A stretch of DNA of 64,000 nt, taken from Cymbidium sinense. Taxonomy: Eukaryota; Streptophyta; Magnoliopsida; Asparagales; Orchidaceae. Below, piece by piece: positions 1-11,355 of the stretch. The number at the start of each line of letters is the position of its first letter. The first letter of the stretch is position 1. The stretch covers positions 56,142,514-56,206,513 of the forward strand of contig CM038214.1 of the NCBI GenBank assembly GCA_021442155.1, in the 5' to 3' direction. Under the pieces are notes generated by a model that saw only the letters and a list, made by a program, of their open reading frames with translations, ran no database searches and had not been told where the DNA came from. The translations under genes and the position numbers were made by a program.

Positions 1-1430
1 GTGAGGCTTTGGTCTCGCACCCCTCGCCGCTGACGCGGAACGCTTTGCGCTCGACTATAGGTTTTCTCTCACTTACTCACTGCACGTTTGTTAAATCATT
101 CAAAGATGCCTTATCTGGTAAGATCCCTAACTCGAATGCTTCGGTTAATCTCATTTCGACATCTTATCGTGGACACCGGCAGTTATGTGTTCAGATCAGG
201 ATGTTGAGAAACTTGCTAAGCCCTTTGAGTTTGCTTTGGTGGGTAAATATTCCCTTCGACGCCCGACTCTTGATAATATTTGCTCTTTCTTTCATAGTTT
301 AAAATTATCGGTACTTTCACTATCGTGATCGATCCCTCACATTCTTATTCAACTTTCAAATGATTTAGATTATTCATGGTTTTGCTCGTCGTTCTATTTT
401 GTGCATAATTGTCATATGCGCTATTGAAATGGTCGCCTATTTGATGTCAAAGAGGAATCTCCCATTGTCCCTCTTTGGTTTGCTTTTCCTAACATGCGAA
501 TACATTATGTCACTCATCAAGTATTGTTTGTCATGGCCTTTTGGTAGGCCTCTCCAAATCCAAGCAACGCCACTAGATCTAGGCCATCCGTCGCTCAGAT
601 TCTCGCTGAGATAGATATCACAAGAAAATATCCCAAAGAGGTTTGGATTGGCTCCAAAAAATTTGGATATAGTCAAAAAGTTGAATTTAAAAATTTTCCT
701 GTCTTTTGCACTCACTGCAAGATTCACGGGCACGACCACTCAGAATGCTTTGTGCTACATCCTAATCTCAGAAAAAATTTATCACAGAACATGACTACCA
801 TTAATGGAACTGGGAAAACCACTATTCTAGCATATGTGCCTAAAGATACTCAAAAGAACTCCTCCTTCCCACACCTCCTACCGATTTTCTAGTGGAAAAC
901 ACTCGACCTGGTACTAAAAGCATTGAGGGTGTGACGATACCATTGACAATTTACCTAACCCCACCCCTGCTTGCATCAATCTGGTTTCCCATGATAGCTC
1001 TTTGCTGCATTTAAATCCTACTGAAAATCTGAATGGTAGCCTTATATTGGACACCCAACTAAACAATTCGAATGAGAATCATATAATGGACCAAAACAAT
1101 GATGATCTTATGGCTTCAGAACATATTGAGAAAGATATTTGTATTACGAATGGTGCTAGGACTTCCCCATCTATGTCCCTTCAGAGTGATAATCATCAAT
1201 TGAACCCTACTTCTCACACTCTATCCGATAGGGAAGAAGGTGAAATCCCCTCTTCTACAACATTAATAGATCCTACTATTCGGAACTCAAAATCAATCTC
1301 TTTCTCGATGGAGATAATTTGGATTCGATAGAACTTTTCAAATGGTTAAATACAAGAAACCCTACAAAGCAAAAATTTCTAATAATAACTTCTCTAGAAC
1401 CACTCGCTCTTCATCCACCCCAAAAAAGTA
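1..1430 (+). pseudogene. LINE A ORF1 (DUF4283 / CCHC nucleic-acid binding protein), broken
   Basis: ORF1 proteins of plant L1 elements bind the element RNA and act as chaperones. Frame-hopping translation gives a DUF4283-like stretch at about 200-640, including phrases such as ILIQLSNDLDYS, FDVKEESPIVPLW and PKEVWIGSKKFGY. An intact CX2CX4HX4C knuckle (CTHCKIHGHDHSEC) follows at 707-748. After it comes a hydrophilic, low-conservation tail that includes an open stretch at 1002-1331. Stops and frameshifts occur before and after the DUF4283 region. This is the only one of the three LINEs here whose CCHC residues are all kept. The start codon is not visible in the window. Confidence 0.85.
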
Positions 1431-1490
1431 ATGTGTCATTTTCCTTCCTCTCTTTCCTTTCTTTCTTCCTTTTCTTTTGGTTGTCCCCTT

Positions 1491-4400
1491 ATGTTTAATT
1501 TTCTTATTTGGAATATCCGTGGGACTCTTCCTGTCCACAATCGTGTTAGGAGTCTTTGTCGTATCCATAATATTAAGTTACTTGTTCTTATTGAACCTCT
1601 CATTAATTCTTCTAAGATTGCTTTTGTTGCTAGATCCCTTGGTTTTCATAATTTCTTCTTCAATCTTAATAATAAAATTTGGTGCTTTTGGCACAACTCC
1701 ATCACCATTTCCATCATTAATGATCTTGACCAATTGGTTAATGTCAAAATCTCCTTAGGTGATTTATCGGCTTTTGGCTCTTTATCTATGCTTCTTGTAA
1801 TAGAGCGGTAGAATGTCCTTTGGAATCACTTACGCACCTTCCTCGCTAACCTTCCCTTGGTTGGAGGTGATTTCAATACTATCATAGCTCGAAAAGGGGA
1901 GGATGTTCTCCTAACCTTCATTCCATGGAGGACTTCTCAAATATGATCCTGATTGCACCGATCGACATTGGTTTCACCGGGTCCAATTACACGTGGCATA
2001 ACTCTAGACTTTGGCAGCATCTTGATAGGACCCTTTAATTCTCTTTGATCAATCAAGGGCCTACTACCATTGTTGAGCATTTGAGAGAACTTGTCACCAT
2101 GCTCCTCTTTTGATTTCCTTCAAAATCCCCTACCCTCTTTCTCCTCTCGATTTCAAAATATGTGGACCCAACATAGTGACTTCACAATGTCTCCAATTGG
2201 ATGGCCCTATTTTCCTGATAATTTGTTAAAGTGTATGACTCTGGCTTAAGCTCAAAAGACTTAAACAAAATCTCAATTGGTGGAACAAATAAATTTTCAA
2301 AATCTTTTCAAATCTTAAAGCTATGGAACAAGAGGTTTGCTCTCTTGAAGAATTTGTCTCCATCCCAAGCTGGAGTTGAACATTGCCAAGAATACCTTGG
2401 CTAATTATCGAAACATGGAAGAAACCTATTGGCGTCAAAAAAAGCTAGTAAGCATATTCGATGGTGACGAAACACATGCCATTTGTAATAACGGAGAGCC
2501 TTAAACTCTATTAAGAAAATTAAGAACCCTAATGGTGAATGGATAGAATGATATTAAGGACTCTATCATTCATCATTTCCAAACTTTATTAAATTCTAAT
2601 CCGTTCGGGAACTTTATCAAACACTCATCTTATCCCTCTATGATTAGCGGTGAGGATAATCATTTACTCACTATGTGTCCTTCAGAGGAGATTAGTAATA
2701 CTCTTAAGAACATGAACATCATTATTCGGCGGCATCGACCCACTTCTTTCAGCATTGTTGGTCATTTATTAAATCCGACTTAGTTGATGTTATTGATTTC
2801 TTTGAGGGCAATCCTATACCCAAATACTTTTCTAGCACTTCTATTGTCCTTATTTCCAAAACTAACAACCCTGAATCTTGGGGCGATTTTAGACCGATTA
2901 GTCTTTGCACTTTTTCTTTTTCAAAAACTCATTGCTAAATTAATTAACAATAGACTTTGCTTCCTAAAATCATCTCCCCTAAAACTAGTTTTGTTAAAAA
3001 TAGAGTAATATCGATAATATTCTTCTTAAGAACTGGTTCATGACATTAATGTCCCTTCTAGAGGAGGCAACATCTTATTAAATTGGATATCGCTAAAAGC
3101 ATTTGACAATCTCTCATGGGAGTTTCTATTTCAAATCTTGAACTTTTGGATTTTCCGATAGCTTTAGGCGATTATAAAAGGTGTATCACAATATCTAATT
3201 TTTTATCTTGAATGGTGGTCCATAGGATTCTTTCCTTCTAGCCATGGCTTGAGGCAAGGTGACCCACTATCACCTTCTCTTTTATCATATTGAATACTCC
3301 AGGAGCCTTAATGATCTTTTTAGCTAATAATCCTAATATGTCTTTTAAAACTCATGGAAGCTTCCCTCTTATCTTAGCTTTAGATGATTTTATTATCTTC
3401 GCAGCTCCCTTCAACATGTTAAAACCATTAAGAACCTTCTAAATGATTTTGGTAAAGTTAGTGGCCTTTTCTTAATGAAGGAAAATGCGCTTTATTCCTT
3501 CATCTAAGATTCCACCTAATAGACTTAACCAAATATCCAGAATTACTAATTTCAAGCAAACTCAACTCCCTCTTAATTACCTTGGGGCTCCGCTCTTTAA
3601 AGGACAAAAGAGATCACACCTTTTTGATGATCTAATTCAAAAATTTCCAACAAAATTTGGTTTGGGAATTTCATTTACTCTCTTTCGGTGGTAGGCTTAC
3701 CTTGATCAAGAGCACTCTAAATTCCATGCCTATATACCTTCTCCAAACCATTGTTCCTACCAACTCTACCATCAATAGAATTGAGCGTCTATTAAACAAA
3801 TTCTTCTGGGGAACCAATACCTCCTCTAAAAGAATGCACTGGTCATCTTGGTCCAAAAATTGTGGTACTCTTGAAGAGGGAGGTTTGGGTTGTAAATCCA
3901 TTAAAGAAGTAATCAATGCCTTCTCATACAAACTTTGGTGGAATTTTAGGAGCAATAATAGTCTTTGGGCTAAATTCATGACTTCCAAATATTGTCAGGG
4001 TAAACATCCACTCATTTGTCCCTTTAAATCGAGCGATTCTCCCGTATGGAGAAGACTATGTTCTGTCAAATGGGATGCAAAATCCTTAATTTTTTGGGGC
4101 ATAAACTCGACAATTCCTTCTTTTGGCAAGACAAGCTGAGCTGTGGATCCATTGATGACTTACCACTCACTCTCCTTACTTTAGAGTTAATTCATTACAA
4201 AACCATAAATACTAGTAAGATTCATTCTATTCCTTCTGCTTTCTTAAATATGATTACTAATATTCCTATCACTCTGAACAACCATGATCAGATTATCTTT
4301 AAGCTATCTTATAATGGGGATTTCAACCTTAAAAATGTGTGGCTTCACACTAAAGACACTCAGGATTCTTCTATTGTGTTCTCCAAAATCTGGAATAACA

Positions 4401-5230
4401 ATATCCCTTCTTCTTACTCTGTTCTAACTTGGCGTATCTTAAAAAACTTTATTCCTGTTGACTCTTTGTTGTGGGGTAAAGGGTTTTATTTACCCTCTAA
4501 ATGTCAATGTTGTTCTCTTATTGAGAATGTTAACCATGTTTTTGTTAATGGGGCTATTGCCTCTAAAATTTGGATTTGGTATGACGATCTATTCAACTAT
4601 ATAATTGTTCTTTTAATTTATATCAACTTCTTGGAGTTTACTTTGACAATGCAATTAAAGGTCATATTAAAATCATAATCGCCATTATTCTTATTTGGTT
4701 CATATGGATGGACGAAATGATGCTAAACATCGGAATTATGAATCACATGCGGATTATTGCTAGAACTAAAACAAAATTTGTGAATTGTTTAAAGCCAACT
4801 TAATTCATCCCAAACATTTTAAAGGTTGTAAATCCCAATAAACGGGCCTCAACCTTCCGCAAACCTTCTATCAAATGATAGAATGGTTTTTTGGAAGAAA
4901 CCTCCTGATCATATTATTAAAATTAATACTGACGGCTCTGTCTCTAATAATGGCTTTGGTTGTGGAGGCATTTTCAAGGATTCTAAGGGTATAGTCCTAT
5001 GTGCTTTATCCCCTTATCCCTTATTTCCAGTCCCTTATCTTGAGTAGAAAAGCTTTAGAAATTTGTATTCAAAACTCAATATTTGGTTAGAGCGCTCTTT
5101 TCTTGATTGATCTTTTGATACCATATGACGCTTGTTTGTACTATCTCCTCAAACAAACTAGGATTCTTCTCTCTCATGAATTTTACCATCACTCATGTTT
5201 GGGTGCGGTCTTGATTACCATGCAAATCAG
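1491..5230 (+). pseudogene. LINE A ORF2 (endonuclease - RT - zf-RVT - RNase H), broken
   Basis: The reading frame begins MFNFLIWNIRG, the usual start of an APE-like endonuclease in plant L1 elements (ATG at 1491). A GGDFNTII endonuclease motif sits near 1865. RT motifs include DFRPISLCTF near 2890, LDIAKAFDNLSW near 3085 and GLRQGDPLSPSLF near 3250. The catalytic box reads ALDDF with both aspartates kept (3383-3388). A zf-RVT region with CQCC and NHVFVNGA lies near 4500-4560. The RNase H begins INTDGS near 4921, followed by CGGIFKDSKG, and then decays by about 5200. At least several stops and indels interrupt it, and the longest clean stretch is about 210 codons (4046-4678). It has no coding capacity as a whole. 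Confidence 0.88.
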
Positions 5231-8200
5231 TAGATTAGGATATCATCTTCTTTGATCAATTTACATTACCCAAATATTTTGGTGCAGTTAACTGGACAAC
5301 TCGCTTCCTTACATCGAGAATCTAACCTCACTTTTTTGCTGGTTTTTTGTTTCCTTGTGCTCTTTATGGATATGGATATCATTCTTGTGCTCTTTGCTCT
5401 TGTGACTTTACCTTTTCCTTTAGTTTGAAGATTTTGTTTTTGGCATTTTCAATACTATTATGAACTGGAACTATATGCACATTAATCTCCATTGGGTCAC
5501 CTGATGGTTTTTTTCAATCCCACTTGGGACTTTAATTTCACAATTATTTCTAAACCTGTAAAATTAATCATTCTTTGGAGGAAGTTATCTATTTTGATGG
5601 GAAATCCTTATCTTGGAATTGGGTCTAAAGGCTTTTTGGTTTTGGAGGTTTCTGCCATGATTGTTTGTTGATTTGGTTTTTTCTTTACTGTGGGATTGGG
5701 CTGCAGTTTTTTTTTTTCCTCCCGCTTTCTTCCGCCTATCTTTGCCATCTTGCCTCTCTTACCAAGTTCTGGTTTTGGACCTTTTTTAAAATTCACTTGG
5801 AATCATCTTCTTATTTTATATTCTAGTGACTTACAATGTTGCATTAGTTGCTTTCGTATGGGAATTCTCACTCGCTGCTCATTCGTGAATCATATTATCC
5901 ACTTTTATATTTCTGCATCTAATGGGCCTGTACTGTTACCTTCTTGGTTTGGCGTGTCATTTCTGTTTAAGCAGTATTATAGTCTGATGTTGCCTGTTGA
6001 TGCCTTAAGAGTTTGGATGTTTGTGGATTTGGCTTATCTGATTAGTTGCCTCACACTCTTAATCACCATATATCCCTATTCGCTTCTAATATTGAGCGGA
6101 TCGTGCCTACTCAAGCGTTCTCAGCTTAACCTATGGTTTGTATACTCTCAATGAATCGCTATTATGGAAAGCCTTGGGGTATTTCTCCAAGGATTGTTGA
6201 ATTGGGATAGTGTTGTTACTCTTTGAATGTTCCTTATGTGGTAACTTTTCTAATTTTCACTGATCAAATTTGTCTCTGCTGGGTGTCATTATCCTCTATC
6301 TCTTAATTTGCGGTCCTTTAATGCTTCTAAGTTGGTAATTTAGGGACTTCTTTGGTTACCTTTCATTGGTTGGTTTCTTATTCACGAAGGCATGAGGGTG
6401 CTGCTTTAGGACTACTATTGAGCACCTATTGCGCTTTTTTTTATTGCGCTTAATTTTCTGATTAGATCCCATCTCTACACTAATATCTCTCTTTGCGTGG
6501 AATTGTGTTATTCTTTTCAATATTAGTCTAGCTGTTTTTGGTTCCCATAATCAGCAGGTTTGGATTTTTTCAAAGGATTATCATTATGCATCTGTTGGGA
6601 TTGTGGGCACTGCTTACTCTGATGGAAAATCCTTGAACTTATACAATTTATTCTATATATCCATCTTAGTAATATTTCCTTTTCTTTATGGGAGTGTTAA
6701 CTTGTATTGTCCATCTTTTGGATGTTGTTGCTTTTCCTTCATTGTTCTCCCATCCTATGCTATGATTGGAATCGTTCAACTTGAAGCACATTTCTTTGTT
6801 ATGCTTGGAACTAATCAATGTTTTATCTTATATGCATAATTGGGTCATTAACAAACCCACTGGTTATTATTGTTATTACCCCGCGAATTGGATTATGGTT
6901 CGACGTCGATTTCTCTGAATGTCACCTACTGGATAGGCTTATGGTGGGGAGATATGCATTATCCCATATATGTTATGGGTGGAATCTTGGCCAGCTTGTT
7001 GGTTTTCTACCTTGTTGGTTGGCTGCTCTGGATCAATCCCCAACTTACTCCCCCTGTGGCTTTGGATTATTTGTTGGTCTCTATTGATGTTGTTGATTGC
7101 TTGGTTGTTTTTGCTTTGAATCACCTTCTCGATCTATTTTATGCTTATCATTGGAATGCATTGATCTACCTTTTCTGCTATTGTTTAGTTCATCCTTTTT
7201 CTGTCAAACTTTTGGTTATGAGTGGCAACTTAATGCTTGGTTTTGCTATTTTGGTGGTCTCTTTCCAATGAGATTTATGCCTTTGAATTGTTCTTTGGAT
7301 TGATTCGATTCTAATGTGGATTCTAATGTGGATCCTAATCTGTATTTCTGTTGCACTAGCTATTTTGTTGTTGGGACAGTTTCTCTGAGTGCCCTTCCTA
7401 TTTCTATCTGGGGTATTGCTCATTATCTGATAACTGCGATCTTCTGTACCCTTGTTTTTTCTATTCCCAACTGGGACCTGAATGACTTGTGCTCTGCTAC
7501 TATCTTTTTGATCTTGGGAATTTATCCTGGAATGCATTCTTTATGCGACACGATCATGTCTTGGTTTTGGCTGTCTTAGCTCTTGCACGCGTCCTTTACT
7601 CTTGGTTATCTGTACTTTTGTATTTCTGGATTCTCATATGGAAATTATTTGGCCTCCCAGTTTTTCTAATCTGGGACCAGTCAGCTTAGTGCTTACTCCT
7701 TGGAATATAATCTCTATTATTAAAGGGTGGTATTATGAACTGTCTCTGTCTTTTCCTGTATGGTTTAATTCCACGGCTTTTTTATGCTTATTGGCTATTT
7801 CGGGTTTCGGTTTCTTGCCTTCCCTTACTATTGTTTCACACTATTGAATTAGATCTAATATGGGGTGCACCAATCATTGCATTATATTGATTGGGCACTT
7901 TTTGACCTTACATCTACCCCTAAGCTATACTTCTGGCCCGACTAGTTCATTTATTTATCTTATAATCAGGATGGTGTCCTTTAAAGATCCATTGACTTGC
8001 TTCACCGGATTTCAGCAGGCTAATTCTGCTGCTGTTTTCCAGGGGATGGTTTCTTTGCCGATCTATTGCATACACATAAATATGATTTTGTTTAGGTTTG
8101 CAAGTAATAAAGCTCACATGATTATCAACAATTGGGTACTCCCTTCTACAGGTTTGTTGGCTATGATGGCTGTGATGTTCTCACACCTTTTGGTTCTAGT

Positions 8201-8650
8201 AGCTCTTATGATGTAACCCTTCAAGTTTGGATGCTCATACTTGCATCTACCCCAACATGTGTGATTGAGCTGAGCCTTCTCTACCACATTTCCTTATTAT
8301 CATACTCTTATTATATTGTTTCCTTCTACCTTTTTTGTCTCATTACATTAAGCGCTCTCTCTCTCACCATCACTTTGGTGTTTCTCTCTTTTCTCTTCGG
8401 TTTGCTCCATATTACCAAACACTCTCACAACCATCGAGAATTGGTCTTATCTTTTCTTTAGCTTATTATATGTTAATCACCTTGTATCTTTTGTTTGCAT
8501 TATGGTTTTCTTTTGCTCTTGGATGTACTTAGTTGGGGATTTACTCCTTAGGCTGATTGTAGCTCTTTGAGAGTTTTGAGTTTATCCCTTTAAGGACCTT
8601 GTAACCTTTTTTTGTGGCAATAAAATACCCCCGTATAATGGGGTTTCCCT
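5231..8650 (+). other. LINE A 3' tail: T-rich non-coding region
   Basis: About 3.4 kb lies between the RNase H remnant and the poly(A) signal. It is rich in T and poor in A runs on +. That base bias leaves many short open frames that read as F/L/W/I-rich peptides (for example 5690-6154, 6870-7271 and 7860-8216). None shows a recognisable domain, and none is long relative to the bias. The last ~130 bp can be aligned by eye with the ends of LINEs B and C, through phrases such as TTTGTGGCAATAAAAT and TTTCCCTAA. The rest does not resemble their tails. It is 1.4 kb longer than those tails, so it may contain a further insertion that I could not delimit. Confidence 0.7.
8619..8650 (+). terminator. 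LINE A poly(A) signal and telomere-like 3' terminus
   Basis: AATAAA at 8619-8624 is followed by a small inverted repeat (CCCC, then GTATAAT, then GGGG) and then TTTCCCT with an A-run. The same order (TTTGTGGCAATAAAA, then TTCCCTAA, then A) is found at the ends of LINEs B and C. The hairpin is specific to LINE A. The 3' end thus carries a CCCTAA word before the oligo(A). Confidence 0.75.
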
Positions 8651-9645
8651 AAAAAAAAATAAAAATAAATTAAAATAAATAAAATAAACCTAAATATAAA
8701 TAAAATAAGAAAATAAAATAAAATAAAAACCTAAACTAAAACCTAAACCTAAGCCTAAAAAGAAAATAAAATAAAAAATGAAAACTAAAATAAAATAAAA
8801 TAAATAAAACCTAAATTAAATAAAAACTAAACTTAAAATAAAAATATAATAAATCTAAAATAAAATAAAATAAAAACAAAATAAAAACATAAACTTAAAT
8901 AATAAACATAAAAATAAAACCATTTAAATAAATAGAAAATAAAACCTAAACCCTAAACTAAAAAAGCAAAACTTAAAGTAAAAATAAAATAAACCTAAAC
9001 CTAAACTAAAATAAACTAAACTAAATTAAATAAAACCTAAACCTAAACTTAAAATAAACTAAACCTAAACCTAAACCTAAACCTAAATTAAATAAAATAA
9101 GATAAACTATAAATAAATGAAAACCTAAATTAAAATGAAAAACCTAAAAATAAACCTAAACTTAAAAATAAAAATAAAACCTAAACCTAAAAAATAAAAT
9201 AAAATAAAAAACCTAAACTAAAATAAATAACCTAAACTAAATAAAAATAAAAATAAACTTAAATTTAAATAAAAAAAGAAAATAAACTAAAATAAATAAA
9301 AAGTAAACTAAATAAACGTAAACATACAAATTTACTTAATTTTTTTAAAAAAAACCCTAATCATAAATCATAAACCCTAAAACTAACCCTAAAATTGAAA
9401 CTCTAAACCCTAAACCTACAACCCTAAATCTTAAAACTCCAAAAACCATAAACCCTAAACCCTAAACTCTAAACCCTCAAATCCTAAACCCTAAATCCTA
9501 AAGATTAAACCCTAAACCCTAAACCCTAAACCTTAAACCTTGAACCCTAAAAAACCCTAAACCCTAAACCCTAAATCCTAAACCCTAAAATCTAAATCCT
9601 AAACTACCCCTAGACCCTATACCTAAACCTAAACCTTAAACCTAA
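8650..9645 (+). repeat. Telomere-like array block 1 (ATAAA part, M2, CCCTAAA part)
   Basis: This is nearly G-free on +. From 8650 to about 9300 it consists of CCTAAA, CTAAA and AAATAAA words. The M2 marker follows (TTTACTTAATTT at 9331). From about 9352 it is dominated by CCCTAAA with one-base variants, up to the LINE B 5' end. There is no gene. It is degenerate, so it is not an active telomere. Confidence 0.9.
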
Positions 9646-9849
9646 ACCCCTTTCCCCCTCGACCACTCTCTCGTTCTCTAGTGATTTTTGAATCCCTCTT
9701 GGTAGTGCCTCCCTGACTGGGGATTTATTTGGGTTTGGCCTTAGTTTCAACTGAATTCAAAGGCTTGAAAGAAATCTTGACATTTGCATGATGCTTCATC
9801 ATTGATGATGGTTGCGGTGAGTTCTATTCCTTAGGCTCCACCTCAAATT

Positions 9850-11330
9850 ATGGATGCTTCAGTTAGGGCATCTGACACTTTGGGGCTTGGCAGCCCTATT
9901 GCTGATTCTTCTACTAAATATTTTAAGGAAGCACTCTCTGGTAAGACTTCTCGCTCTATTGATTCAATTAATCTCATTTTAACATCTTTTATAGGTTTCT
10001 TGGCCATAATGTACTCTGATGTGTATGTTGAAAAGTTGGCAAAACCATTTAAATTTTTTCTTATCTGTAAATTTGCTTTATGTCCTCCAAATTTGGATAA
10101 GATCCACTCTTTTTTTATAATCTCAAGCTTGCAGGTGCTTTCTTGATTGATTTTATTGACGCTCGGCATATCCTGATTCAACTTGCTAATAATTTGTATT
10201 ATTCATGTGTTTTTTTGTGTCATTCTTATTACATCTTTAATTATCAAATGCATTTATTGAAGTGGGCACCCTTCTTTGATATTAAGGAAGAATCTCCTAT
10301 TATCCCTGTATGGTTATCTCTTCCTAATATGCGCATTCATTTTGTTACCCATCATGTACTTTTTACTATCGAGGTTTTATTTAGTCAGCCTTTGCAACTC
10401 GACCAAACGACCACTGAGCAATCTCGCCCTTCTATGGCTCGGATCCTCATGGAATTTGACATAACTAAAAAATATGCTAAGGAAGTATAAACTAGCTCTG
10501 AACAATCTTAGTATTCACAAAAGGTTGAATTGGAGAACCTCCCATTTTTTTATTCCCATTGTAAAATTGACAGTCATGATAATTCGTAATGTTTTATTCT
10601 CTATCCCAACTTTTAAAAAAATGAAATCCTCCTAAAGAGAATGTTGTTCCTACCCATAAGCCGATCCCAACTTATGTTCAAAAATTTGCCTCGAATCCTA
10701 AGAATGGTAAGAAGGCTATTATTAATGCTTATTCATTAAATATCAGGGTTAATCCTATTGAATAAGTTTCAGCTCCTATTGTTTATATATATTTGATTGA
10801 TTTTCAAATTAGGAAGGAAGGATGATTTACCTCTTTTTCCTTCTTTGAATTTGAAAATTTCTAATGTAGAGAATAATAAATTTTCAAAGTTATTGGAAGA
10901 GGATTATGTTTCCTGTGATTCTATTCCTATATTTATGCCAACTTTGATCGATGAAAATAAAGCTTTTAATGAGGATTTAAATGATGTCGAGCATGTTTAA
11001 AATATTTCTGATCCAGATTTAACTACTTATGTTTTGAATTATTCTAAATCATCACCGTCTCTCATTTCTAATCTTGATATTCATGTTAATCCTACTTTTA
11101 AACTTAATATGGATTTGGGAGAGGATGAACTCCCATCCAAACACTTGGAGAATTCTCCTAAATTTGTGACGAATGTTACTAAATCTCACTTGGATAATGA
11201 CTCTAGGGGAAAAGAAAATGATTTTCAACTTATCATGCTAAAAAGAAAAAAAGTGTTAAAAATTACTCTCCCAAATTGTCCAAAAACACTCGATCTACTG
11301 CGGTCTCTCATTCCTCTCTCAATTAATCTT
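9850..11330 (+). pseudogene. LINE B ORF1 (DUF4283 / CCHC), broken
   Basis: The start is taken at ATG 9850 (MDASVRASDTLG), which aligns with the ORF1 start in LINE C. The first 98 codons are open. After a frameshift the DUF4283-like core continues (10143-10490) with ILIQLANNLYYS, FDIKEESPIIPVWLSLP and FDITKKYAKEV. The CCHC knuckle at 10551-10592 is damaged: the first Cys codon is TAT and a TAA precedes the last Cys. A variable acidic tail follows (10797-11330, about 67 and 109 open codons). ORF1 ends just before the ORF2 ATG at 11356, a close spacing typical of two-ORF LINEs. Confidence 0.85.
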
Positions 11331-11355
11331 TCCTTGACCCCTTTTTATTTTACTT

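Larger units (their letters stand above)
1..8650 (+). mobile_element. LINE A: degenerate plant L1-type retrotransposon, 5' end outside window
   Basis: This non-LTR retrotransposon would copy itself by target-primed reverse transcription. Read across frames it shows, in order, an ORF1 with a DUF4283-like region and a CCHC knuckle (707-748), an APE-type endonuclease starting at 1491, a reverse transcriptase (about 2780-3470), a zf-RVT region (about 4330-4620) and an RNase H start (INTDGS near 4921). A 3.4-kb T-rich tail with a poly(A) signal at 8619 follows. Compared with LINE B, about 200 bp of 5' sequence should lie before the window. Many stops and frameshifts break both ORFs, so it is dead. 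It ends in TTTCCCT plus A-rich sequence and runs straight into the ATAAA part of the telomere-like array. Its tail differs from those of LINEs B and C, so it is a separate subfamily. Confidence 0.9.

Noticed and set aside
9322..9352. M2 as an LTR or origin site
   Set aside because: It recurs only as a boundary between ATAAA and CCCTAAA blocks and has no flanking element structure.
8650..9645. Functional chromosome terminus
   Set aside because: Repeats are highly variant, interrupted by LINEs and GR-RBP fragments and continue to complex DNA; at most subtelomeric or interstitial.
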